A stretch of 64,000 nucleotides of DNA. Origin: Saururus chinensis (taxonomy: Eukaryota > Streptophyta > Magnoliopsida > Piperales > Saururaceae). Positions 25,405-37,026 of this stretch are shown here, one piece after another. The stretch spans positions 41,457,644 through 41,521,643 of the forward strand of contig CP141142.1 in NCBI GenBank assembly GCA_035235625.1. The letters are read 5' to 3'. The translations under genes and the position numbers were made by a program. Position 1 is the stretch's first letter. Each line of letters begins with the position of its first letter. The notes under the pieces are model-generated. The model was not told the DNA's origin, did not search any database, and was given only the letters and a program-made list of their open reading frames with translations.

Positions 25405-26691
25405 ATAAGCTATGTATGAAATTATGTATATGTTATATGTATGAGTGATAAACGTACGTATGTATGACGGCTACACGCCTATGCGATGATTTGTGTATGT
25501 GAGTGGGGCATATGTATGAGCGATGGACAGTAAGAGGTGACAAAGGGTTTGGTATGGATTTGTTGTGGATGTATAATTGTATGACGGAAAGATGGAGGAT
25601 ATAAGTTTGACAAGCGATGATTGGGATGAGTTTGGTTTGGATTGGAGTATACGTTGGGGATTCATTAAGTAAGAGGGCTTAGGTTTGGAGCCTTATGGGG
25701 GATTTTCATATAGTAAGAGTGTTGTATAATTGTAAAAGCATAACATACATATTATGATGTAAAAAATATGCATAATAAGTAAAGTATAAGTAAGTGGGTG
25801 ACAACTGGGGTTGACTCTGAGGAGCTTTGGCGGCTCCTTCTCCTTCCCTTGACTATCAAAGCTAACCCCCCTTCTTCCATTAGCCCTAATTAGCCTTTTT
25901 TTAGGCATGAGGATTAGGGTTCCGAATCACCTTAGGATTTGGGCTAAATATGGTACTTGGGCTATTTTTATTAATGTCTGTCACCATAAATAATCTGGCC
26001 CGTAAAGTGACTTAGACGGCCAATTTACACGTCCAATTCATTTAAATGGGTTTTGGGCATTATATTTAGCTTTGAATGGTCGTATCTCCTTCATCCGAAT
26101 TCGATTCGCACGTTCTTGGTGGCATTTCAAAGCTCTTTCTGTCTACTTTTTATCCATATAGTTTTAGCTACCAATTCCAACTGATGATCAAGTTATTCTC
26201 ACAAGAACGTCAAGGGGTCCAACACCCTAATTTTCATGTGGTCGACTTTGGGAATTTAGAAAATTATCGAACTTCACATTCTAACTCATTGAGAGTCTTT
26301 ATTATTTTGTGCCACAATCTAAAGTATTAAGTGAGATGAGAATTAAGGTATTTATACTTTTTGGACTTGTAATTTGGATTAGATTGTGGATTATTTATGA
26401 GACTTGTACTCAGGGATGCTTGGGAGAGATTTGTATTTAAAGTCTATGATCATGGTAAATTAGTTTGTACTCTTAATTTTGAGTAGTGCATGAGAATGTT
26501 TGGTTTGGATGTACGATGTTTGATTGAAAAGAAAATTTTGTATGAGAAAAATTGACATGTGATGTTTTAAACTATAAAACTGCTTTCACATGTTTTGTAT
26601 TTTGTCATTTTCCAATTTACAGCTGTTATGTTGGAAAAAAATTGGTGAATTTTAAGAAAATATGTTAAAAAATTATTGGCTTTACATAGTA

Positions 26692-28013
26692 GCCGCAAGA
26701 ACCACCCATGCCTTCTGGTGGGGCATTCTAGGGTAGAAAATGCCTGACATGGCTCTGCCAGAGGCAAAGCTTCCACTATGGCCATTTTCTAGAAAACTTC
26801 TATGAAGAAGATGACTTCTTGACCGAAAAATCAATTCCCGGTTTGGTAAAAAAAAGAAGATGGCACTAAACCGAGTCTGGTTCATAGGGTTATAAATGCT
26901 AAGAAAAAATGCAAAAAATTACATATGGACCTTGAGAGGGTAATTAGTGTCTTGACCGAGTTTCAAGACAATGAAAAATCCCAAAGGCTGTAAAATAATC
27001 ATTTTACCATTATAGTTGAATCGTAGTATAAAGTTCAATTACCTGACTTAGGGACTAGTTTAGGGGCTTATGAGTTGATTCAGAATTTTAGAAAAATCCT
27101 AGTGATTTTAATATGTACCATAAATATAAAGCAAAACACATCGTGAGGAAAAATCTCAGGAGGTGGATAAGTAACTATTTTGCCCCTAGGGTTCACAGTA
27201 AATGTCAGAGTTGGTTCAAGGGGTTCAAGACCATGTTAAATGCCAGGGAAATTACCCTGGGTCCATGACTTCAAGGAGTACTCTTGAGCTTAGTTATGGA
27301 CCCATTAGAGTTTAGGAAAGATCTAAATAAAATGATAGAATACCCTTATAAGCGAACTACTTACATTCGTGTAAATGGAAGTATAAGTCAATTTGAGAAT
27401 AAAGCCTCTAGAGAGGTTAATGACTTAAAATCAACGTAAAGACAAAGAGATAACCATAATGATTAAAAGGAGAGTATTATACGCTAGGTGGTAGAATTAC
27501 CCTAAATGCCCTTAGGGGTAGTCTATCTCATTTTCACTTAAACAGATACCCTAGCCCAAGGAGAGTTAGAATAACTTATAATAATAATAAAAGTCTTTAA
27601 ATGGAAGGGGTGTGACTAGAAGGTGACACAAAGACCTTTATAGGTCAAAGTGTCATGGGAAACAAGGAGAAAAACTCTTATTCCTAGGGTTTAAGGTAAC
27701 ATATTACACGTGTCTGCAACACAATGCATCAATCTATTAAGGTTGTATATATGTAACTTGCATGATATGTAGGAGTTGTTTAGATTCTAGGGATTGAATT
27801 TGTCTAGCCCTAGCTTTGCAATTGAGTACAATGGGTCTCTCTTTATTATTAATAGACTTGTGTGAGTTTATGTTATTTATGTTTCTTACTTTAATACATG
27901 CTTTTATTATTGATGCGTTAATATATAATAGTAATTTGAGATTAATGAAGATTAATCAAAAGATATTAGTTGGCTTTGGATTGGGGGGAGAACAGCTAAT
28001 CAATATAAAGACT
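26692..28013. other. Non-coding retrotransposon-derived sequence
   Basis: No gene is recognised. 'gggttataaatgct' at about 26887-26900 gives a TATA-like 'tttataaccc' on the minus strand. With 31149-31483 this stretch may be the internal 3' region of the element whose 3' LTR starts at 31484, interrupted by LTR A1. That is inference from position and the purine-rich tract only. Confidence 0.35.
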
Positions 28014-28018
28014 AAAAT

Positions 28019-31000
28019 TGTCACGCCCCAGCACCTGCCTGGCCCGAGCCAAACCCGGTCAAAGGCTGGTTGAAGCACACGAGGGCGAAAAGATTTCATT
28101 GCATAAGACTTTAACCCCTTAATTTGGGTATTTAACATAAACATGGAGTTGGAACCGTAAGTCCTTTGTGCAAGAGAAATAAGGTAAGAAAAATAAGGTG
28201 AAATAAAAGAGGATAATATCTCTAAAATAAATCCTCAAACTTAACCCACATACTTCATATCTTGAGCCTAAACAAAGGGCTTGAATCAAAAAATCTTAGA
28301 CAAGTCTAAAAGCATAAGATACATGTGAGTTTGAAACATAATCATCTATACAAAGTGCTCTATAATCATGATAGCATAAATCAAAAGACAAAATAGGGTA
28401 AGGCATTCATGCCTACTCCCATGCATATCCCGCTCGTCCCTCATACAAGAAATCCTGATCAACTGCATATGGTACCATGCAACCCTAAAACAAAACACAG
28501 AAAGAGGGGTGAGTAAAAATCAGTAACGTTTGAAATACGGCAACATTAATCAGAAAAAACCACGGCACTTCAACATGGTAATTTAGATCCACATTTCACA
28601 TAATGTCTTTATTTTTTATTAATTCCCTTAACATACCCCTTTTTTCCTATAAGTAATTATCTTGCATACGAGTATCTTATACATACTAGACATGAATAAT
28701 CACATCATTGCATAACATTTATCCTGCATAATAAGTAATTTTCACCTAATCACATCATGCATAATCATCACACAAAACCAGCATGAGAAGTGTCTCTACT
28801 ACACATTCAGATCATGAATAACATCACATAAACCTGCATGAGAAGTGTCTCTAACATATTTCAGATCATGCATAAATATCATATAAACTTGCATGAGAAG
28901 TGTCTCTAACGCATATTTCAGACCTTGCATAACATCACATATATCAATCTGCATATAAAGTGTCTCTAACACACATTTCATATATATGCAAATCGATAAC
29001 AACCCTGCTCAATCGGCCAAAGCATGAGCAGTCCCTTCGCACTCCAAATAATCCCCAACAGGAAAGTTCGAAAGAATTTCACAATTTAGGTATATTCCCT
29101 AACAAGGAAGAATACCCCCTAGTAAGCCAGTGCACTCGGCTACACTAGCTTGGATTCTCAGGGTCCATATGGTCTCAAACAGTTTATCTCTTTATAGCAT
29201 TGCCGCTCTTCTCAACCCAAGGAGGAAAACCCGTCCTCAGGAGATATAAAACCCCGTCCTTTTGAACGTAAAACCGAATCGATAAACCTCCTATAGATTA
29301 ATCCGGTAAGCAATATCACACAATTGTATCCAATCGATCAACACAGCTAATTTTGATAAAAATCTCTTTCGTAAATCCATCTCATGATGCATGCAATATG
29401 ATACATATGTGAACAATGACTACATGAATTCTAATTTATGGAACGTGCTCCCATCAGCCTCACATGCATCACATTTAACCATGAATATAAATAAATTACC
29501 ATGATTACCCCCACATGTTTGTGTTCTAGATAGAAACTCTCGTCTCTAAGTATATGCACATGCATTATAGGTAACCCATTAACACCCTACACACATGCTC
29601 TTCAACATCTAATCATAGTTCCATATTGAAAACACGAGTAAAAAACCATAAAAAAACATCAATCAACTCAAGTGAAACCTCATGTTAGACCTATATATGC
29701 ATATTTCATATCACACTTGAAGTTAGACATGACACTACCATTCACCTATAATTTAATCATAATAAATAAAGGCATACAAATTCATTTTTCTTGCATAACC
29801 TTGCTGGAATCATTCTTAAAACACAAAGAATCATTAAATTATGGATTCAAGATAAGCAATCTTAACATGTTTAGCCAACAACATGCAATTTTACATAGTA
29901 CTTAAATATTCTTCATAATTTTTAACATTAATATCATGCCCTTTCAGTAGCTCATTTTAGCATAAATTACTCAACATGAATATAAGAAATGATATTTAAG
30001 AGTAAAAGTATAAAAATAAGCAAAAGAAACAAAATGGCTAAAACTACAATATTGTCATTCGATCGGCTTGCATGGTTGTTCGAACACCATAATGGTGGTT
30101 CTTGGTTCGTCTTCCCCATTTCAAAATCAAAACCAAAATTTCTCATGAACAACTCAAACTACCAAATCCTACTCCCAAACATCACCATAATTAAATTCAT
30201 GCTTAATTAACATCAAATCTTGCAATTACTAAACAAAAACCCCAAGAAATCTCATAAAAAATTGCACCTTTCACAAATCATCATTAAAACTCATAACCAT
30301 GAAACCCATTTCAAACTCTAACAAAACTTAAATCTGAATCGCAACAACATTTAAGACCAAAACACTTACCTTCCAGCAACTTCTTAACTCAAATTAGCTC
30401 CTCTAACACCTTAAAACCTACCCAACAAAGGGCTTTTTATTAATACCTTCATAAATTCAATTTAAAACACCTAAAGCCTTCAAGAACTAGTAGATCTAGG
30501 GTTCAAAAGACTTAAAAACAAAATTCTCATCGTTAGGTTTTGAAATAGAAACCCAAATCAGTAGATTTTGAGTAGAAATCGAGATTAATCCAAAGCAAAG
30601 GAAGGGATTTAAAAAATTTAAGAAAAACCCTAAAAGATCAATGAAATATTAAGCAAATCTATACTTTAATCTCCTTTCTCTTTTAGGAAAATGAGGATTA
30701 AGTTCCGAAGCTCTAGGTCTCATCCATTTCCCAATTGAGAAAGTGGTTGTGTTATTCCTTTTATAGTAAAGGGTGGGGATTAGTAGGGTACAAATAAGAT
30801 TTACTACTAAAAATGGATAAACTTGTTTATTTAAACCCAAATTGAAGTCTGAAAATTTTGAAATAATTATTTTATGTCTTAGGTTGATGTTAAGGTCATT
30901 TAGGGCTAAAAAATTAAATTTTGCATGTGGGGCCCACAATGGGTCCCGCCCCGTTGCTTTTCTGAAAAATTCTAAATGACTTAAATTAACTTAAAAGACA

Positions 31001-31143
31001 TAAATGTGAAAAAAAATTTGGTTAAAATTTTTGTTAACTACTTTAATTTTAAAAACAGTCAAAACCGATCAAAATTGACATTAAACTACACTATAACAAT
31101 TAAATAGAGTAAAATAAACCAGTTCAGGTTTAGGAATTTTATA
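28019..31143 (-). mobile_element. Solo LTR A1
   Basis: The left edge is 'tgtcacgccccagcacctg' and the right edge is '...taggaattttata', a decayed version of the A3 end 'tagagatcttaca'. An exact 5-bp AAAAT lies on each side (28014-28018 and 31144-31148). It is about 3.1 kb with no coding capacity. On the minus strand a TATA box (reverse of 'ccttttata', about 30757-30765) sits about 380 bp after the LTR start. Four diverged copies of the ~56-bp minisatellite seen in A2 are at 28780-28985. It pairs as an inverted repeat with A2 and is colinear with A3. Confidence 0.75.
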
Positions 31144-31148
31144 AAAAT

Positions 31149-31483
31149 ACCTTAAATTGGGTTTGAGACCAGTTCTTGGAGGGAACAAGGGCCTAACATA
31201 GAAACTTACCTTAGTTAATGAGCTGATAATAGTTATGAGAATTACCCTAGTCTCAGTAGACTATTGGGGTTTGGGATGAGTTTCGAGTCATAGCTCATTG
31301 AATATGCTATTTACTGAGCCAATTTACAATGTGAAGAGGACCCAATTGGTTAGACAAGTACTTAACTGATCAAATCTAAGTTTAGTGTTGGGGAGTTGAT
31401 GGTCATAAAGACCTTAGGTGTCTATGGATTATATTATTTATAACATTAAAGATATTTCTTCTAGAGTCTGTGAGGGTGGAGAT
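31149..31483 (+). promoter_or_regulatory. Probable internal 3' end with polypurine tract
   Basis: 'gtgagggtggagat' (about 31470-31483) lies directly before an LTR-like start 'tgtgatacttgtac'. This is the arrangement of the polypurine tract that primes plus-strand synthesis in LTR retrotransposons. It implies that A2 is the 3' LTR of a once full-length plus-strand element and not a solo LTR. The rest of this short stretch has no recognisable coding sequence. Confidence 0.5.
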
Positions 31484-32587
31484 TGTGATACTTGTACATT
31501 TTTTCATCTCTAAACCGGTTTTGGTTTTCTTTAATTATTGATTATCGTGAGATTTACGCGTTTTCTAATCTTATTCAGTGATTTCGTGAATAAATAGTAT
31601 TTGTGATAGTTTTAACCAAAATCAACTATTAGATTAGTGATTTTAAATCAAATGTGATTTTTTGGAATTTTTCTGAATTTTTACTATTTTTCCAAAAATT
31701 AGGGTTTTGGCGGGACCCTTGTGGGCCCCACCGTCGAAATTTTTATTTTTGGGTTAAATAAACCTAGACATCTACTTAAGGTCATACAAAAATTTTTAGA
31801 ATTTTATTAGGCTTAATTAGTGCTTAAATTTGCAAAATACCTATTTTTAACATACTTTTCCTATTTACACCCCAAAACTTACCTATGCATACCCCAACCC
31901 TTACTATAAAAGGGCAAACCTGAGCCATTTCTATTTTTGGGAATAGGCTAAGGAAGGAGGTCTGGCCTAATCCCCACTTAGGCCCGGATTAGAAGCCGAT
32001 TAAGGTAAGCCTACTCTAATCAAGTACAAAACCCTAGCATTCTTCGTAATCTCTTCCAAATCTACTATTTTCCCCATGTTTCAATTCATTTTTGGACCTC
32101 AAAAGCTACTGATTTGTGTTTTACTATAAACCCTAGTGTTTAAAATTTGATTTTTACTACCAACAAGCCCTAGATCTAAGATTTAATTAGGGTTTCTTTG
32201 GTAAATTGATTTATTATGGAGTTTAATTCAAACTCAATGTGTTTTTAAGGATTTCAAGAAGGGTGACTCTCCAATCCGAGCTTAATCAAGTGCTGAGGTA
32301 ATGGATATTCAAAATCTCAGTTTATCCATGGTAAAATTCTTGATTTTTGGCTTATTTCGAATGGAGATTACTTGATTTGGAGTGTTAATAATATGATTAG
32401 AAAATAGAAATATTTAATCCCGATTTCTTAGGGTTTTGCATTATTATAATATGGTTTGATATTCTGGAAGTCATGAAGGACTTTTGATAATGATTAGGGT
32501 GTTAGATGTGGATTTGAAGTGTTATCAATGGTGTTTCGGTTTGGATTTGTGAAAGGAAGAAGATGACCAGTTCTGTCCTGTTGGCGT

Positions 32588-32755
32588 TCAAACGGCCTCT
32601 TCTGGGCGTTCGAACGGCAACACTGTCGGAACGATAATTTTCCAGTTCATCCAATCGAACGGCCTGCTAGGCGTTCGAATGGCCAAACTGTGAATTTCAA
32701 ATTTTTGCATTTAACCGATCGAATGGCCTGAAGGACATTTGAACGACTACACAGT
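32588..32755. repeat. Three paired TTCGAACGGCC-type units
   Basis: Three units of about 60-65 bp each contain two half-sites such as 'gcgttcgaacggc' and 'aatcgaacggcctgctaggc', arranged so that each unit can fold back on itself. The array lies about 1.1 kb into LTR A2, downstream of its TATA box. Weaker counterparts lie in LTR A3 (about 52325-52400) and A1 (about 30058-30085). Confidence 0.7.
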
Positions 32756-33989
32756 AAATTATATGTTGTGCATATGATATTTATTTCGATGATTCCACTT
32801 TAGCTTGCCAATTTCATATGAATGTGGCGTATTTTAAGCTATATTATGCTACTGGAAATGCATGCTATTGAGTTTATGGAGTTGAGATATATGCTTAGAG
32901 ATTGTGGAATAACTTATGTTTAGTGGCATGATGTTGGAATTGTCATCTTGAAATTATGAATGGTTGATTCCCTTTGATTAAACATATTTTCAGTAGAACT
33001 AGAACCTATTATTGGACTGATTTGTCATGATAGAATGTGGTTAGTTGATGTGTGGATGTTGGTGAATACTATGACTTAAGGATGAAATGAATAATCTTAT
33101 ATGTGTTTAGCCTTTGTGGTTGAGTTTTCATTTGAGTTATGATTTCCATGATTTTTCTCCTATGATTTCCGCTGGAATGCATGTTTAGATGGTAATTCAC
33201 ATGTGTAGTGTGGTAGTGAGTTTAATTTCAAGCATGTTGACATGCATTGTGTGAAATGCTTCTATTAGTCACACACACACACATGTGGGGGTTAAATGAT
33301 GATGTTGAAGCTTGATATTGTGATTATGAATGATGCATTAGGGGCTGGTGAGAGCACATATCATGGATTAGGATTCATGTATGCTTTGCCCACGTATGTA
33401 CCATGCTGCATGCATCATAAAAATGGATTTCCAATTGAGGCTTCATCGTGGTTAATCAAATTTGACCGATTGGATGCAATGTGATGAAATTGTGTGCCAG
33501 ATTGATCGGTCGTGGATTAATCGTAAGTTGATTGGTCCGAAAGGTTATATTTCGATTTGAGTTCCTATGTGGAATGAGTGCACTCCCCGGGTTGAGTCTA
33601 ATTGAATGGGATTATGTGGGGATGAGTTGTGTACTTGTCTTGCAGATTGTGAGAATGTTATTATGAGTGTCATCTGGACCCTGAGAATCCAGTGTGGTAT
33701 GCCGTGTGCACCCCGCAACCACGTGTTCTAGGGTTCTCTGTGTGAGAACTCGGGCTCTTCCCTCCATAGGAGATGTCCCTGGGCGAACACCCCTGCTCTA
33801 GATTCTCTGTGTGAGAATGGGACATCCTTGGCCAGGATCATCCAGGGCGAGCAACATTAGGGATTGACAACCCCGATCTTTCTTGAATTATTGCGTATAA
33901 TTTTGGACCATGACACGCCTTCGTGGCCTTATCTATGTCCTGCCTGTGTGGCAATGCTTGTGATTACTCCTTGATGGAGGATGTTATGA

Positions 33990-34640
33990 TATCATGCATG
34001 TGGAATATGTATGTTAGAGATACATCCATGCAGGTTGATTTTGAGATGATGCATGATGGAAAATGTATGTTAGAGATACATTCATGCAGGTTGTATTGAT
34101 ATGATGCATGTGGAATATGTATGTTAGAGATACTATCATGCAGGTTGTATTGATATGATGCATGTGGAATATGTATGTTAGAGATACATTCATGCAGTTT
34201 GATTTCGTTATAATGCATGTGGAATATGTATGTTAGAGATACATCCATGCAGGTTGATTTTGATATAATGCATGTGGAATATGTATGTTAGAGATACATT
34301 CATGCAGTTTGATTTTGTTATAATGCATGTGGAATATGTATGTTAGAGATACATCCATGCAGGTTGATTTTGATATAATGCATGTGGAATATGTATGTTA
34401 GAGATACATCTATGCAGGTTGATTATGAGATGATGCATGATGGAAAATGTATGTTAGAGATACATTAATGCAGGTTGTATTGATATGATGCATGTGGAAT
34501 ATGTATGTTAGAGATACATTCATGCAGTTTGATTTCGTTATAATGCATGAGGAATATGTATGTTAGAGATACATCAATGCAGGTTGATTTTGATATGATA
34601 CATGTAGGAATATGTATGTTAGAGATACATTCATGCAAGG
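33990..34640. repeat. 55-bp minisatellite, 12 copies
   Basis: Twelve copies of a unit containing 'tgtatgttagagatacattc' followed by 'atgcaggttg' and a short variable spacer. The core contains the inverted repeat GTATGTTAGAGATAC. Four diverged copies exist in inverse orientation in LTR A1, so the array predates the split of the two LTRs and has since expanded in A2. A minus-strand open frame of 94 codons across it is a repeat artefact. Confidence 0.9.
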
Positions 34641-35684
34641 TTTATGATGAGAATGAAATTATGTGAATTATGCACTGTGATGCAGTTTTAGGTAATGTGT
34701 ATGTGTGATCAGAAAATGATGCGCCATGTTAATCTTCGATCTAAATGACTATATTGCTATGCTATCGTGTTTCTGATGTTGATAGTGATATTAAAAACCA
34801 TTGCTGAGTTTGTTAAACTCACCCCTCTTTCTTGTGTTTTGATTTGGGGCTGTGTGGTGCGACATGCAGACGGACAGGATCTCCTCTTTGAGGAAAGGTC
34901 AGAGATGGCTTGGATGTGATCGTGGAGATCGTTGTGTGATTAGTTCCTTTGATTTTATGCTTTATGTTTAGAACCTTTGTGTAGGGTTCTTTGTTTTAGA
35001 TTTATGTCACATGTTACAGTTATGTTTACTTAAGTCTTATTTTGAGCCAGTGTGGGCTATATTTGACTAAGTATGTGGGTTTGAGATTAGTTGTTTACTT
35101 TGTGTTAAGCAACTCTCTTTTCTTTCCTTCTTTATTTACTCTTGCTCAAAGGATTGTGCGTACTCCGTAATTCTGTTAATCGCTCGTGGTTAGGGTTAAG
35201 TCTTCCACTAGATCATTTCTCAATTTCACTTCGTCGCCCTTGCGTGCTTGACCAGCCCTTGGACCGGGTTCGGCTTGGGTCGGGCATCGCCAGGGCGTGA
35301 CAATTGGCCTATAAAGGTCTTTACCACGGGTTTCTATAGGTCTTCACAAAACCATATAGTACATATGGAAAATAGAGTTGTATGAGCATCATAGAAGATA
35401 TGTTTCTTGCCAATTTGTGTGCATCAGCTATCCACTTCTCCAAATTCATGGCAGGCTATTGAGAGGTCTCAAGATTTTGTTCAAGTTGATGTTTAAGTAG
35501 TCTTACTCTAATGTTAGAGTTGGGCACTTTGAGATTTCTTCGAGAGTCGAGTTATCTCTAGGTTGGTACATATTTATATTATGTTCCTATTTCCTTACAT
35601 TGTGATTATAGTGTATTGACCTTTATCAAGAATTATATTATGTTAAACCTAGAATTGGGTCAAAACAATAAAGAGTGGTTAGCA

Positions 35685-36405
35685 TCATGTGTCATTTTAG
35701 TTGACATATGACTATCTATCTATTCAAAGGATTAGAAGGGTTATTAATTATTTAACAAGGGTTGTGAGATAATTAATAACATTGCTTGCTATTGATTGTT
35801 AATTAGCATAAGTGGAACAATTAAAGGATTTACATAAAATATAGGTTGGTTGAAAATAATTAAATGTTGATGATATGTTTCTTGAGATACTGTAGTTTTT
35901 ATGCAGAATTACGTCTAAATCCGATCTTGTTAGAATAACATTTAAAATATTATTTGATGAGTATGTAGGCAACTAACATCTTGACGATGTTGACTCAATC
36001 TGAAAAATATTAATAAATCTTTTTATTCATTTGAAAACTCTTCTTTTGAGGATGGTGATGTTCCGTTATTGTTTGATTGGTTGTAGGTTTTTAAGGCAAG
36101 AACTAGTGAGAATAGGACTAACAAGCGTGTAATATAGTTCATTGTTTCTGCAATTCTGGTAAATAATTGTATATTTAGCGTAAGTGCTAACTTGGTTATT
36201 TCTTTTGAAATTGATGACAAACTTATACGTAGGTGGATACTATGTTGTTATAGATATTGAGACGTATAATAATATCATATGATTTGATATTTATATTTGT
36301 AAACTTTAATTATTAAAACTTTAATATTTAATTAAATAATTTATTTTATATTAATTTTTTTATTCGTACTATTTAAAAAAGATTTTAAAATTTAAAGTCA
36401 TGACA
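35685..36405 (+). repeat. Dispersed repeat G1, LTR-like 3' end
   Basis: It is colinear with 55132-55925 in the same orientation. Shared phrases include 'gagataattaataacattg', 'gagtatgtaggcaactaaca' and the terminal 'ttttaaaa...gtcatgaca' (here) or 'gtcgtgaca' (copy 2). The common right border ending in CA suggests an LTR 3' end. The left border and target duplication were not found. Confidence 0.6.
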
Positions 36406-37026
36406 TGTGAGCAACATGAACATGTAGGAGTTGTCGGCTGTTGCGAGCTTCCCTAACACTATATATAAATTACTTTATTTTTTATATTTATTTATTATTA
36501 AGAAGTAAAAAATCATGAAAAAAATTTACGTGAGTACGAGGGGGGAACTAATCTTGCATAATATCCGCCGTAAAATTTCAATTCGACAGCCGATGGTGCC
36601 CGGGCGCGCGCGGATGTGCTTGAGCCAGAGCTAAACCAAACGAAACTAAAAACACGTCCGAGCCCGACCGCCTGCTAGAAACCTCAGCCGGATTGCACTA
36701 GCTGCCTAGCCGTTACCTCGGTTCGTCCTGATTTCGTAGCACGCACGTACCCCACTTGGCGCGGCGCTTAGTTGGTCACGAAATTACCAAACTACCTAAA
36801 TCTTCGAAGAATGACTTCGTAGGTTACCATGGGTGTTTTAGTCAACTACAAATATGGTCGGGAAAGATCGGCTGTATTTATATCCTTGTCTTTGTGTGGA
36901 TTTCCCCCCCTGTGGAAGGACAAATCCGGATTTCCAAAATCCCAGCTCGTGTGATCTAATCGAATTGAGCTTTGAGTTGAATCATAATTTCGCTGCTTGA
37001 TTCAGTCAATAAGCACAGATTTCGCC
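36406..37026 (+). promoter_or_regulatory. PAM16 upstream region
   Basis: GC content rises sharply at about 36590-36760 (for example 'gcccgggcgcgcgcggatg'), after AT-rich repeat sequence. This is consistent with a promoter/5' UTR of a constitutively expressed gene. No clear TATA box was seen. The LTR-like repeat ends only about 620 bp before the start codon. The 67-codon open frame at 36756-36959 is probably leader sequence and not a gene. Confidence 0.45.

Larger units (their letters stand above)
18760..26686 (+). mobile_element. Solo LTR B1 (older, split by B2)
   Basis: It starts 'tgtaatgacccttattttt' and ends '...ttattggctttaca', so TG...CA with inverted TGTAA/TTACA-type tips. The flanks CAGTA (18755-18759) and TAGTA (26687-26691) form a 5-bp duplication with one C/T difference. 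Removing the insert B2 and one CCCGA copy leaves about 3.3 kb. Its first 250 bp match the start of B2 ('tatagagttgggtgtgggg' against 'catagagttaggtgtgggg'). Its last 400 bp match the B2 end. No coding domain is present. The superfamily is inferred as Ty3/gypsy from LTR size and termini only. Confidence 0.75.
31484..35302 (+). mobile_element. LTR A2 (probable 3' LTR), 3.8 kb
   Basis: It starts 'tgtgatacttgtac' and ends '...catcgccagggcgtgaca'. The last 70 bp are the inverted match of the first 70 bp of A1, and 34800-34860 ('aactcacccctctttcttgt') matches 28488-28515 in inverse. A TATA box 'actataaaaggg' is at about 31903-31914, about 420 bp into the LTR. The flanks GAGAT and ATTGG do not match, consistent with a 3' LTR preceded by a polypurine tract. 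It contains the palindrome-pair array (32588-32755), the 55-bp minisatellite (33990-34640) and a conserved hairpin (34806-34820). Confidence 0.7.

Noticed and set aside
18760-26686. One giant foldback transposon of about 8 kb
   Set aside because: The exact CCCGA duplication inside the structure and clean rejoining of the outer halves show two separate LTR insertions.
33964-34248. 94-codon minus-strand open frame with repeating protein pattern
   Set aside because: It is simply the 55-bp minisatellite read in frame.
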